A DNA stretch of 64,000 nucleotides. Source: Anthoceros angustus (lineage: Eukaryota > Streptophyta > Anthocerotopsida > Anthocerotales > Anthocerotaceae). Both the position numbers and the translations under genes were made by a program. The stretch is from NCBI GenBank assembly GCA_010909165.1, contig MU008164.1, positions 930,001 through 994,000 on the forward strand, given 5' to 3'. Shown piece after piece: positions 7,726-20,334 of this stretch; the first letter of the stretch is position 1; each line of letters begins with the position of its first letter. The notes under the pieces were generated by a model, which was not told the DNA's origin, made no database searches, and saw nothing but the letters and a program-made list of their open reading frames with translations.

Positions 7726-10700
7726 CTAGAATGTTCGCGAATATTTCTTGATTTCGTACATGATGGAGGCTATGGAAACAACGTCCTTGCCCAGTGCCTC
7801 TCCTCCACCAACTTGCTTCAAACAATCGGAAAGGCGAGTGTAGTAGAGAAGCAGCTGTGTTAGGGCCGCTCGCAATATCTCCATGCCACACAAAAAGTTG
7901 CTGAATGACGTTATCACATCCTTGTGCATCAGCTCGATGGCGCCCTTCCACCTCTTTGCAAAATCTTTCACCAACGGCTCTACATCCTGCAGAGTGATAG
8001 GCTGTGAACCAGCTGCACTGGACGTTGCGCTGGAGCTGTCACCTGTTCGGGAAGCCAAGCAAGAAGTCAGACACACTGACCACACTGCCTATCTCGCACT
8101 TCACATCACTGCGTGCACTGACCAGCTCTCGTTTTCACGAACTGTATCATCTTCTGGAAGTGCTCCTTTAGCTCTTCCTCCTGCATAACAGGGACACACG
8201 CCTGTCTTAACGGCGTATCTACCTTCCAAAGGACGACTAAGCAAAGCGCATTCAACTCGTCCTACCACAAAAACCGTGGTGCTGCTCTTCAATAACTCTT
8301 CGAACTGCTGCTGTGTCTTTCCCCCTTCAACGCCAGCTTCCTGCGGCATGAGACCAGATATTAGCACCTCGTACTCCAATAATACTGTCCACAAAGTCTC
8401 ACTGTCAGGTCACTACCTTCAAGACTGTCAGCACCATGTCATAATTGTTTATGAGGAAGACACTCTGTTGCTTTTGCTTTGGAAATATGCGGGCAAGCTT
8501 CACCAATAAGTCGTCAACAGCCACTCGGAGGCGCTCCAAATTTAACTCTAGCTGCAGGTGAATCAAGGTCACATCTTCAGACAACAACTACATGTGATAA
8601 CAGCCAGCACGTGTCTGTGCCAACGCACCTGACCATCACCATAGTCGATGTTGAGCTGCAGCAGAGATGCAGCAAATTCTGCATATCGGCGGAAAACGTA
8701 GTGCGGATGCACATCATCTTCCCACAGAGTGCGGGCATTTGCAGTTCGTAGACTGTTAAGGTGCATATCAAAGACAACCTTAAACCGTGGCCACAGCAGA
8801 AGATTTGCCTGATAGAGACAACCAATTGTTTCAAGTAAGCATGAATACTCACTCTTAATTGCCACAGTCGCAAGACCACAAAACGTACCTTATCAAAGTA
8901 GGAGTCAAGGCAAGGAACTCGCCGCCTTGACATAATGAGCTACTTTTCACAAATACGGAAGCCTCGTTAAAAGACAAAGACAATCAACCTAGTAACATGC
9001 TTTCCTATACTTATAAAGCAATCCATGATCCGTTGCTGGTCAAGGAATACCTGATGCTGGTATGTCAACCGAATCATGAGCATGAGCCCCACAGCATCGA
9101 AACAATTTGTCAAAACCGTGTTGACATGATCATCAATGACAGCAAAAGGACCTGAGTCAAAAAATGTAGAGATCAATGTGACATTCAATAGAATCAAATG
9201 TTTCCCTCATTGACCCTTCTCCAGAGCTTGTCTCCACACTTCAGGCAATGGAGTGATATCAGCCCCTTCAGGACAACACTCTTAGCTTCAAGATGCATCC
9301 TTGCCACTGCATAGCACTGGAGTGGTGCGAAGTACAAGAATAGCACCTGCAAATATTTCATTGAATATGGCATCCTCTCCAAAAAAGCCGAGACAGAAGA
9401 GATACCTGCAGTTAAAGAGCACCAGACTCAGGTTCGAATGGAGACCCAGCTTACAATGACTAATTCTCAACAGCTATACAAAGGCAGTCTCACTGAACAC
9501 TTCAATTCAATCAATGTCAGGCCTTACGAAACATGCATCAGTTCATAGCAGGATATGCCAAATCACCCAGAGCAAATTCCGTCTACGGTCAGGAAGTGAG
9601 GCAGGAACTCTTATGGAGCGAGTGCCAAGAATGAAGTACTCAGAGGTGGCGGTGTCCATCAGCAGCTTGTGCAAGCTGCGAAAGAGAACCTCATATGGAA
9701 ACTTTGTTGCGTTAGCTTCTGCTATGTGTGGAATGATTGCAGGTTGGTCCACATCCTGGGGGATACACACCAACAGAACTTTGTCATCCCTACTGTTGCA
9801 TACCACGGACTTCAGTTCCGATCAATTTGATTTAACAGCACTTACTTTGAGGATCTGGGCTCGAGTTCCAAGAGCGAAGACAGCTGATTTATTCTTCAAA
9901 ACCTCTCGTACTCGAGAAAATATCCCGGTATTCCGATTATCCTCCACCCCAATGAGATCATTTCTAGTCACAATGTCAAGTTGGAGCCTTTCCAAGGCTT
10001 GGATGTAGCTTCGAAAATGAGCACTCAGTACCTGACCCGACGATGATTCCAAGGTCACGGAAAAATGGGAAGTATCAACAGTACACCCACATGCAATGTA
10101 AATAATGGCACTATGCCACAGCAGTGGAACGGCAAGTACCTTGTTCATTGTGTCTAGATAGGCTGCACGGACCTCCGGATAGACTTCCTTGCCATGGTCA
10201 CGCAAAAATGTGATCACATACCTGCCAACAGAAACTCAAGTAAATTGACAGCACAATTCTTGTCAACAACAGCTCCCAAGTGTTTGGTCAGAAGTTACAA
10301 ACTTGTATTTGAGTAAAACATTCTGCTGCAAGATCTGAATGTTGGTCTTTGGCTTCCTCAGTGCTACCAACTTCTGCATGATGAACTCCCTGGCCTGAAC
10401 AGAGTAGAGATACCTCAACACCTATAAATCTGCCACACTATCCACGAGCTACAAACTCCAGGAGGATATCTACAAACCTTTGAGACACCTTTAACCCTCA
10501 ACTTCTCAAATTCCGGTTCAATATCCCGGTAGGCTGCAGATTCTTTTACTGTAGCATCATCTGCAATGAACTTCAGTTTCTGACTGAGCAGCTGAAGATT
10601 CTTCATATACTCCTCCGTGATCTGCAGTTTTGAGATGAGGACTTCAATCTATGCCAGCAAATTGAGAACACTAAGCTCATTACATTCACAACCCGGCAAC

Positions 10701-11912
10701 GACAACATTACCTCTCCATCCAGGATGACATCAATCATGGAAGGGGGCACAACAATCTCTTCAATAAATCTCGCCAATTTTGTCTCTGCGGCCTACAGAA
10801 GCAATTCCAAGGATCAATTTTGCAAGACTGACTTTGGCGAGCCCATAGATGCAGTCATTCACGACAGGGAGTTCAAACCTTGCGATTCCGAAGCTTCACA
10901 CCCATGCTCATAGACTGCTCTTGCAGACTCCTTATCTCTGAGCTAATGGAACCAAGCTCAGCCTTCAGCAACACAAAAAAGAAGAACATCAGTACACTGT
11001 CCCAATTTGCACCAAGTGCCCCTAAGTGAGCCAACAGGTACCTGAAATCCCCCAAGCAAAGCTTCCATATGTGTGAGAATTGTGTCACAATCCTTAATCT
11101 GAGTGTGGAGAGAGACCAAGTTGTCGCTTTCACTTATGTAGTCCTGTGTTTGCAGCAGCAGTCAAGACCAAGAAAATCCCACAACGTGATCCGCAAACCT
11201 CAACATAACAGTTGCCAGAAATGCACCTGAATGGACTCTAGCTCCACAACCCGCAGCTTCTCCTCCACGTCTCTAGCATACTCTAGCAATCCACTTCCCT
11301 GTCCAAGAATCTTTGCTACAATCTAACAAGGACAGACAATTATCAGCAGAGTAACAGGTCGAGTGACACAATCATACAACACCAGAGGATAGAGACCAAC
11401 CTCCTGGCCCTTATAGTGCTCTAATTCTTCTTGCAGCCCTTCCAACGAGATCTCTTCACTGCAACCAACAATGACCTCGTCAGATTCCTTCCTTACTCAT
11501 CGTAAACCCACTTAAGAGAGTGGCTTGGACCCGGACCTGCCAATATCTTCACCAAAAGTGAGATCGCCTCCAGTAACTGTAAGATCGGCCTGCTGATTCT
11601 CTTCACCTTCGCCAGCTGCTTTCTCGTTCTGCATGCGACACCACAAACTCAACAAATTTCCAAACTCCCCTCAGATCCACGACGCTTCACCACTCCAATG
11701 CTCACCGTGGAAGCGAAAAACGGAGACGCAAAAAGGCGTTCCAATGCAGCTTCAGCCAGCTCCTCCGGTGTCAGCTCCTTCTCCAGCACAACCTCCTCTG
11801 CCTTCTCCCCGATCCCTTCAGCATCGTCGGCAATCGGCACGGGCTCGGTGGCCTCAGGCTGTGCAGGAGCGCCAGGCTCCTCCACAGCTGCCGCCGTGGG
11901 ATCCATGGTCAT
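7726..11912 (-). CDS. VPS52: VPS52, subunit of the GARP/EARP tethering complexes
   Basis: VPS52 (POKY POLLEN TUBE in Arabidopsis) is a core coiled-coil subunit that tethers endosome-derived vesicles at the trans-Golgi. Twenty exons on the minus strand: 11706-11912, 11537-11628, 11401-11458, 11227-11322, 11042-11143, 10879-10962, 10712-10792, 10478-10648, 10303-10394, 10140-10221, 9846-10031, 9640-9755, 9347-9405, 9051-9151, 8889-8939, 8629-8808, 8417-8551, 8266-8340, 8123-8180, 7726-8042. They total 2343 nt, all in phase, giving 780 residues; every intron is GT-AG. Signatures are DYISESDNLVSLHTQIKDCD, SMGVKLRNRK, the VYPEVRAAYLDTMNKVL block, LMLMIRLTYQHQ, FKVVFDMHLNSLR, and the C-terminal IMYEIKKYSRTF. 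Slightly longer than Arabidopsis VPS52 (about 707) because of an acidic, low-complexity N-terminus. A second in-frame Met lies two codons downstream of the first. No lesions: a functional gene. Confidence 0.95.
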
Positions 11913-12369
11913 GCTACCAAACCCCTACAGCTGCTGCATTCATCAGCCCCGATCTGGCATCTCGGTCTGCAAGCAGACTGCAGGGCTCCCTGGCCAGCCA
12001 AGAGACGCATTCATGTTTTCGACGAGGAAGTCTAAATTCTGCACCTCTGCTCCATCTCCCACGCGATTTTCCTTTCGTCACGGTCCTTCCACGATTTCTT
12101 GTGCGAAATGTCTGTCCCTTTCGCTTCTAGCAGAGCTGCTCTCATGCTAACTAAACTTCGTCCCTTGCTGTTATGTGTTAGGTCACAACATGTTTACATA
12201 ACAGGGAGGACCATCCACTACTCGCAATGCGCAAGCTAGTTAGGTTGGGTCCCTAAAACCCCCAAAAACCTGCCCCGTCACGCTAACGACAATGGGCATT
12301 GATTTGGCGCATACCCAAAATTTTACTAAATAGAGACTTTGTAAAATAGAAGAGATAGAAATTCATCTA
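11913..12369. promoter_or_regulatory. VPS52 5' flank
   Basis: Upstream side of the minus-strand VPS52 start codon. No competing gene can be read. A housekeeping promoter and 5' UTR are expected here, but I see no unambiguous TATA element. Confidence 0.35.
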
Positions 12370-12580
12370 CCCCGAGCCCATCCAAATGGCCTAGGCAAAA
12401 TGGACACACATTTATAAGAACGCTATGATTAAGCATCCTGAGCTTGGATCGGTACTAAAATGGGGTGCCTAAAGGGAGTGGATGCCCTTGGTGCAAGTAG
12501 CTTAGGCACACCATGGTACAAGTTGTTAAGTACTAAGTCCCATGACGGAGTGGACTTAAATAAAATTCTTCTTCTTCTCC
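12370..12580 (-). repeat. Dispersed repeat, right copy (inverted)
   Basis: Reverse-complement counterpart of 1355-1655. The order is 'ccaaatggcc', 'atggacacacatttataag', 'gggagtggatgccctt', 'cttaggcacaccatggtac', 'gtccca', then a ttcttcttcttct tract. Divergence is moderate, with small indels. Confidence 0.6.
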
Positions 12581-12765
12581 ATGGGGAATAATCCAGTCCT
12601 TAGTGGACTTAAATAAAATTCTTCTTCTTCTTCTCCATGGGGAATAATCCAGTCCTTAGTGGACTTAAATAAAATTCTTCTTCTTCTTCTCCATGGGGAA
12701 TAATCCAGTCCTTAGTGGACTTAAATAAAATTCTTCTTCTTCTTCTCCATGGGGAATAATCCATT
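12523..12765. repeat. 56-bp satellite, three perfect-length units plus partial ends
   Basis: The unit starts 'ccatggggaataatccagtc', continues 'cttagtggacttaaataaaa' and ends in (ttc)n. Unit starts are at 12579, 12635, 12691 and 12747, exactly 56 bp apart and virtually identical. This indicates very recent expansion inside the edge of the inverted dispersed repeat. Confidence 0.85.
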
Positions 12766-13400
12766 AAAGGACCGAGGGCCAAGAAGGGCTAACCCCCCAA
12801 ATAATTCCAAAATTATCAACAGCCCCACGTATGTCGTGGTCAGAGATAAGGAAAGGCCTACCTACAGCTGGTGCCACTGGTGCCACGTCTCCCGTGCTCG
12901 TTGCACTCCTGTAAACAACGTTGGCCAACGCCCTCTGCGAGACGATGGAAACCCGCTGTCGAAATAAAGCCACCACGGAGGAAAGGGGAGACCCACTCCG
13001 TTCCGTCAACCATGGTAGGCTTTAGCACAGTCCTTTATGAGCCGTCCGAACTCCTTGCCCATGGCCCTATCGGTCTCGATAGCGAGGGGGATGAAGGCAT
13101 GGCCGTCCTACATAGCTGTGTACTTGTGTACTTTGGATGTCGCGCATTCCTCTGCACACCCAACCCAAAGGGTTGATGATGACGTGCTCACAAACGGTAT
13201 CCCGGGTAAGGTTCGTTATGACGCTATCCTCAATAGAGATTTGATCCTCCCTCGTCAGAAATAGATCCGCCTTGAGCGACATGCCCATGCGCGGGGTATA
13301 TGGACGCTCCCTATCCGGAAGAAATCCGCTCTCCTTGGCCATCGAGGACATGACATCGCGAATGGCATCATGCGTAGCCATACGCTACCCTCCAGTTGGA
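12760..13400 (-). pseudogene. Retroelement-like relic, C-terminal nuclease-like domain, copy 1
   Basis: Leftward reading gives, across two frames: MGMSLKADLFLTREDQISIE, then after a frameshift a reading equivalent to FIP-x-A-ETDRAMGKEF with GRLIKDCAKAYHG, then VSIVSQRALANVVYRSA, VGRPFLISDHDIRGAV. A second, diverged copy is at 55970-56400 with the same order of blocks. The pattern (K-x-D-near-start acidic core, then FIPFA-ETHGAMG) resembles the restriction-like or PD-(D/E)xK-like C-terminal region seen in some plant non-LTR retroelement proteins. That assignment is tentative. Frameshifts show it is dead. Confidence 0.4.
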
Positions 13401-13439
13401 CAGCGAGCCAGATGGAACCTAAAATCATCGAGGGGGGCC

Positions 13440-15915
13440 CCACAACTGCAAGATGATAGAGAACAGGCCAAAGGCTAGACCAAGCCCAGACAGAACCTCA
13501 TCACGGTAGAAAAAGAGGCTGGTGCGATTTTGATAGCCTGGATGCACAGCCAAGCCAAAGGCCAGGAGCCCGCTTCCTTCCTGAGCAAGAGTGGAGGCGA
13601 GCCCGAGCAAGCTGGGGAATAGTAGAATCCAGAAGAAAGCCCCTCTATGCCTACCCAAACTGCTTCTCCTCAAGAGAAGCCTCAAGGTCTCGCAACGCGT
13701 CTACAGAGAGCGTGGAAAAAAGGGCCATGGCCGCCTTGGCCTACGAGGATAAGAAATCCCTGGCCAACCTTAGGGAAACCCTGCAAGAGGAAGGCCCCCT
13801 CCTCAACACCCGAGACAAAGGCCTCCAAGATGGGGGAATCCCGGATTAGGAACCGTGAGACCAACACGAGGGCAGAGAGAATCCAACTCCCAAGAAAGCC
13901 CGCCGGCACCAAGGCCTCCATGGCCAGAAGACCAGTGCCCCCAAAAGTGACAAGTAAGGACGCTTGCCGCCTCTTCAGACCCCCTGCGGCACACTGGAAG
14001 GTGCCTGGCCCAATGATGTCCCCGAGTGCCTAGATAACACCTGTTTATCGAACTTCCCCAAGCTTGATAGAAAAATTGGGGAGGGAGCAACCGTTCTAGT
14101 TCCAGTGGGTTTTACAGGACTCGGGTTCACCCATTACCAAAGATGTTAAAAGGGGACCCCAAAGGTCACGATATAGAAGGAGCAACTCCGTCTTTAAAGT
14201 CACCTTTAGCGCAAGCGCCTACAATGTCTTAACTAGAGAGATTGAATGGCCTAGATATTCCTGAATTAGTCGAGGATGCATCTTCAGCAGCCCCTTCAGC
14301 AGCCGCTCTTGTACAGCAATACTTTGATCCTATAACTTTGATCGGCAGCCGTTCATCTTCAGCAGCTTGCGGCAATACTTCGATCCTATAACTTTAGGCA
14401 TAGACAGGGTCCCCCTTAATCCCAAATGGACGGAGCGACTTATCTTGAGTTTTTCAAGGTGTGTTCCGGGGTCTATGATTTTTTTGGGACCGATTGAAAA
14501 GTTCAGATCTTTATGCAAAGGCGCCGCTTTTTAAGGACCCTGCTAATTTTTAGAACAAAAAAAAATAGCATATCATCTTCATGCCTAGCGAGGGGCAAGA
14601 AGGAAAGATTCCACAAGGATTCCTTATATAACATTCCTTATATCACATCTAGGTGGTTTGTAGGGCCCAATTTTGTGTTTGGAAAATTGAAACAACATGC
14701 TACAATCCTCAAAAAAGCTGATTTTTTCTTTTTTTGTAGATGTTGGTGATCTTGTCATGTAGCCCTTGGCCTAGTCAAGTTTGCTCAAAGAGTCACATTG
14801 TTGTTTTATGGTGTCATGGAGCCCCAATCAAGTTGCTCAAAGAGTTACGCTGTCGTTTTTTCATAACATTGGAAAAATGCTCACCCGCGTCAATGTAGCC
14901 ATGGAAACCCCACACTATATCAAAATGGCTGGAAGAGGCATTAGAGGCTCTCTCTTTTTTGTCCCGCCGCGAAGGAGGGTGGAACTGACCATGTTGGTAA
15001 TTATACAAGTAATAACACAGGCATCAGATTTTTATTCAATTAAATTATGCTGAAATACGGCTAAATCACCTGAAAAGCCCAAAAAGGGCCTTTATCCTTA
15101 TGGGGTTAATGGATGACTGGTGCCACATCGCCTGGATATTAGGTTTCTCATAGCCCGACACTTTTGTGTGATCACACACAGAAACCTACGCGAGGCGATA
15201 ATCTGAAGTCCAACCGATATTATGGTGGTCACTTTTTAAGCTGCCTCCACATGACATGTGAATGTGACACCGTTCATACTCGACTTTTATGTTAATGGGT
15301 GATAATGTATGCGCGTGTGCCCTTTAACCACCTTATGTGAAAGTGCATAATGGGGCCACTTCTGGCCTACATCACTTTTCGTTGTGATATAAGACTATCA
15401 TTTGAACTCCTTTTCGAATTTTTTATCTAAAAAATCTTGAAAAGAAGGTGGCTCCACGTGGGAGGCCATACCTAATCTCACGAATTGTAGGGGTCTGCTT
15501 CGAGATTATGTACTCGGGGTTTCACCACTTACATACCACGTTTCTTCAAGGACGAAGAAACCCCGCCCGCCGGCAAGTAATTTTAACATATCCCGTTACG
15601 TATAACGAGTTAGGACTAACAACCGTTAGGCAGTGAGGGAATCAGATGACGAGGTGTACATTCGGAATTACCGGCACTTAGCAACTAGTGGCACTGATGC
15701 TTAGTTAGAGCTACATGCTACCATGCATATGTACACTAGTTTCTTAAAAATATGTACACAGATGGTCCCTGGTTGCCGCATTAAGTACCTTCCCGTAGTT
15801 CGTGATAATCATGTCTACATGAACACAAGATTGCTTGTAAGTTGGCTATGGTGCAAAGTATGGGAGGGATTTTATTGAAGCTGGAGGCTAATGAGGCCTA
15901 GTCCCTACTATGATT
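13440..15915. other. No recognisable gene; short direct repeats
   Basis: Possibly the remainder of the retroelement relic up to about 14150, which is purine-rich with long but unconvincing frames. A direct repeat of 'gcaatacttcgatcctataac' type is at about 14307 and 14372, and one of about 45 bp ('gttgctcaaagagt') at about 14780 and 14832. From 14500 the DNA is AT-rich and non-coding. Confidence 0.4.
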
Positions 15916-16175
15916 CAAGCTATGGCTGCCGGAGTCCCAAGTAGTATTCAGGCTGGGACTATCGAGGTCCGGAGTATGGTTCAGGCTGGGATTGCCAAGG
16001 TCCCGAGTATGGTTTAGGATGGGACTGCTACAGTCCCGAGTATGATTTAGTCTGTGAATGCGGGAGTCCCAAGTGTGATTTAGGCTGGGGCTATCGAGGT
16101 TCTAAGTTTGGTTTAGGCTGGGACTGTCGGAGTCCTAAATATGCTTCAAGCTAGGACCGTCGGAGTCAAGTATTC
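15916..16175 (+). repeat. 33-bp minisatellite (11-codon unit), eight copies
   Basis: Units begin at 15916, 15949, 15982, 16015, 16048, 16081, 16114 and 16147. Consensus 'caggctgggactgccgaggt' followed by 'cccgagtatggtt'. In one frame each unit reads Q-A-G-T-x-x-V-P-S-M-V. Four units (4 to 7) begin with TAG where the others have CAG or CAA, i.e. C-to-T at the same codon. The length is kept at exactly 33 nt in the first seven units. Confidence 0.85.
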
Positions 16176-19100
16176 CTCGGGCTGTTTGAGCAAATGTGTT
16201 AGTCCTGCAACTATATAAGTGAAACCTCTTGTCATTAAAGCATGCATAATCTAGTATAGCATGTTGCTCCATATCGAAAGGCCTACCAAGTTTGCAAGGC
16301 GGAGAATTAGAAAATGGCACACACACGTTATGCCCAGCATCCCGGCAGCTCAGGAATGCATCAGAAACTAAAGTTCCATTCCAAAAGCACAAAGTTTCTA
16401 GGAGTTGTCTTCTGTGCACAGCGCCGCAAGACGCGACTTTAACAACTGTTTATTCTAGCCCTAGCTGCTAGTTTTCCTTCTCGCACGTGGCCATCTTCAC
16501 ACTACGCCTCAGTCCACGTTCAACCTTGCTCCAGTTCATGATTTAGAACATTTGCACGCCCTTGGTGCGGTCGACCCACGTTGAATAGCGCACTTTCAGC
16601 CTGTAGAAATAAGGGTTTACTAATATGTCTTCTCTTAGTGACTATAACTTGCCTATTTATATATTTATTGAAATAGACACGATACTATTATGCTATGCAT
16701 GCTTTGACGATGATTGAATAAACACTAACTAGCTAAAGAAGTAGCCATATACGTGGGACCATCCACGTTCACTTGGGCTTCACGATCCACGTTGACCTAG
16801 GGTTCAACATCCATCCTTCTGTCTTGTTCCATCGCTCTGCTTCTCTGCCGTGGCATTTTCCACATGTTCTTTTCTCATGAGACTTCCTTTGCCTGCTGAA
16901 ACCTGATTCTCTTGCCCCAATGTCTTCTCTCCAACATCATACAATGTCGATACTTACAGGGCCACAACACACAACCTTGAAAACAACCTATATTCGAGGT
17001 TGTGTGTTACCCGCTACGCCACAATACACATTCAAATTTGATTCTATGTTTATGTGCTTTGACCTTACTTGGGTAAATTAATGGTTGACTTAACTTTATG
17101 AGCAATAATGATGGTAGCCTAAGGTTGCTATTGTGGCGGTCTTTTTCAAAAATTTTACTCAGTGGAGCTGTATAAATAGTTAGTTGGCTGGATTCGATTT
17201 CTAGTAAGTTGTCTTTGTCTAATGTTTACAGTTGCAACTGTCCCATCAATTTGCCACTTGAATCAATTGTGGTCATGTGCCTGAGTTTTGCCTAAGCATC
17301 AAGCTATTTTGTGGCAAAGTTGGCATGCTTCATAGCCTAATACTAATAGATGGGGGTTGAAAGAGATTGTTGCGGAGGATCTATGTCGCCAGTGTATTCA
17401 AAGGGCCTTGCACAAGACCAAGCATACTTTTTTTCTATTGTGACTTTGCTGGCGTGGTGTGGCGACCTATTCATTCATGGCTTTGTCGAGTTTAGCATCA
17501 ATCCGACTTTGTCTTTGACCGTTCACATGCCCTTGTTTGATATTTATGGCAAATGATAATCTATCTCTGGCAGTACAAACATCTTAGGTCTGCAAGACAG
17601 TCTTCTTGGACTATGATATCTCATTCAAATAAGTTAACTCATAGATGGGGTGCATTCTTTGGATTGCCGCATTGCATTCGAACAAGTTAGACGCCTGGCA
17701 CGTAGTCTTTCCAGTTTTCTAAAACCAGAATAATCTACTTTTTTTTTTTCATAGCCTTTATTTCAAAGGGCCAAAACAAAATATTCCACTTGTGATCTGA
17801 TGTAAAGAGCAGATTATTCCGCTCATTGGCAATGTAGTCTCATATTTTATACAAACAACAAACGGGAACAAAATGGAACATTTTACTACACAGCAAAGTA
17901 ATTTGGTCTAAAGTTTGCATGCCTCACTGCATGGACTAGAGTGTTGTACTATGAAGCGGATTAATCTACTTTGTTGACCGGATACCTTATACCCTGAAGC
18001 GGATTATCTTGTTGTACATACATTTTTATACTTTGATCCATGTATTAGAAGACGGATAATGGATGAACGAAATCTCTGGGCCAGATTATTCCGCTCAATG
18101 GTCCACGATTACCTATGTGAAAAGGCTTCTCGTATGAGAGTGAACTATTTCGCTTTCGTGGCCTACACATTTTTCATGACCGGATAAAGAGCTTTCCTTG
18201 AGAGCAGTCTAAGATCACATTTTCTAACAAGACGGGATTTACAGAGTGAAAGAGGGGATAAAGGAGAATGATAACCTCCTCATTCTTCTTTTATCGAATA
18301 CTAGTAAAAAACGGTGCATTCACTATGAATGATGTTTTGCCAATCACAAGGTAGAGTTTGCTCTAGGATTATGCTAGTTTTACTAGAATAATCCAAGGAT
18401 TTGCCACGTACAACAAAAGATTACATCCCCTTAGTAATGGTTATTGTTGCCGAACTCCCTGGAACGAACTTGAAAGTACGAGATCACAGTATGTGTGATA
18501 GTAATGGAGAGCTGGCCTGCCTACCGCGGGAGGGCCAAGCTGCATGTTTGGCTGCGGAGAGCAGATTATTCCCTCTCTAGCTGCACTCGGGAACGGTGAG
18601 AGTGGTTCTTAAATGCTAAACTTGGAACATTTTCTTGTTTTTTGAAATGTGTACCACCTTTTTGCACTTGATTATTTCAGTCGACCACGGAGATGTGTGA
18701 ATTATTCTACTATTTTTTTCTGAATAATTACCCGCAGATTAAAAAAAATAAAAAAATGAGATTGGGTTTAGAGAGGGTGTGTCAACATTCAAAAACGTGA
18801 CCATGTAGCTAATGCACATGCTTCCGAGCTTTAGCACTTTGATATGAAAATCTCAAAGTTAATGGTGGTCCGTTTTGGTCTTCAGAAAGTATATTTTGTA
18901 TCTCTATGACCAAGCGGGGAGGCTGCTGCTCCCATGCAAGCTAGAGAGAGCAGAGCGCTCTTTATACCGCTTTTTCAACCCCAGGAGGACAAAGAGTGTT
19001 TTCGGGAATTTTCGCCTGTTTTCGGTTACTTAAGGATATTTAATTCTAAAAATGTCATTACGATCTGCTCAACACCATAATCACTGGTGCATTCTCCTCC

Positions 19101-20334
19101 ATCCTCACATCTGATGCAAAAACGTTTCCATACCACAAAGTGAAAACTCGTCACTTCTGTCCGTCCTTGAGTATTGTTGTCAAAGTGCTCTGCTCGTGGC
19201 GATAACCACCATCGTCCTGCAACCTTGGTATTGATGTTGAGGTGCTGAACCAGTAGCCTTTCACTCGCAACCAGCATCACACAGCCTTTCCATTTTCATT
19301 TGCTGAAGTCAGTCTGGGATTACCAGAAGCCAGTCGGTTCACGATATCTTCCGGTCTTTCACAGCATATATTATAGCTGGACAAAGGTCAGCAGCGTAAG
19401 TTATACAAGCCTGCGGATATGTGGGATTTGTTTGCTGAGGGAATCAGTCTACCTCGTAGTCTGGAGAGGAGTGAGGTGTATGCATGCTGCTAAGCATTTG
19501 TGGTGTATGCTGCACTTTTGAGTCCTCCGGGCCACTCTCCCCTCTGGCTCAGGAATATGCTTGTGATAGTTGTCCTTTACTGAAAGTTCCATGTCATTTC
19601 TTGCTTCCTCATACATCAGGCCCTCCTGGCGTAAAGTGAAATTTAAATTGAGGTCAGGTAGGATTTCACCCTAATTCCCATCTCTGCATATTTATTAAGT
19701 CTCTCCACATTGAATTGAGGTCAGGTAGGATTTCATGTGAAGAGAGAGGAACAGCAAAGACACACAGGAGCAAAGCAGCATGACTATGTTGCCAGATAAC
19801 CTTTCTCAGGATGTTAAGCGAACCTGGTCTTACCATTCTCGTGGTCAGAGAGGTCTCACCTCGCCTTGCTGAGGAGGGATGTGAGGCCTGTTTGCTCAGC
19901 CCTGGAAGAGGGCTTCTCGTTTGATTTCCAAGGTCGTTTTTACCAGCACACGTCCCTGCCGAGTGCCCGTCAACCTTTACACAGTCATGGTCTCGCATAT
20001 CACCGTGATGCTCTCGTGTGTGGCATGTTCTCCATAAGATCATGCATCCTTGTGTTGCTAGAGCAGGCTTATGAGTGGATGGACAGATGAGAAAAATGAG
20101 GGATCGGGGTAAGTTCTACAAGGACCATTAAAGGACTCCAATATGGTGTCTGATCATCTGATGTGATCTCAAATAAAATACAATCCTAATTTCAAAGAAT
20201 AGAACTACATTTCAGAGAGCGTAATTACAGTCAAATGGTAATAACCTATCCTATAGCATAAGGCCTATGATATACATTACAAGTTACGCTATTGTGTTGA
20301 AGGTCGATTCCGTAGCTTCCGTTCATGCAGACCA
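16176..20334. other. Gene-poor DNA
   Basis: No protein or RNA gene that I can support. The motif 'cagattattcc' recurs at about 17811, 18084 and 18562. A direct repeat 'attgaggtcaggtaggattt' lies at about 19649 and 19712. The AT content and short frames suggest intergenic DNA with decayed transposon sequence. Confidence 0.4.
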
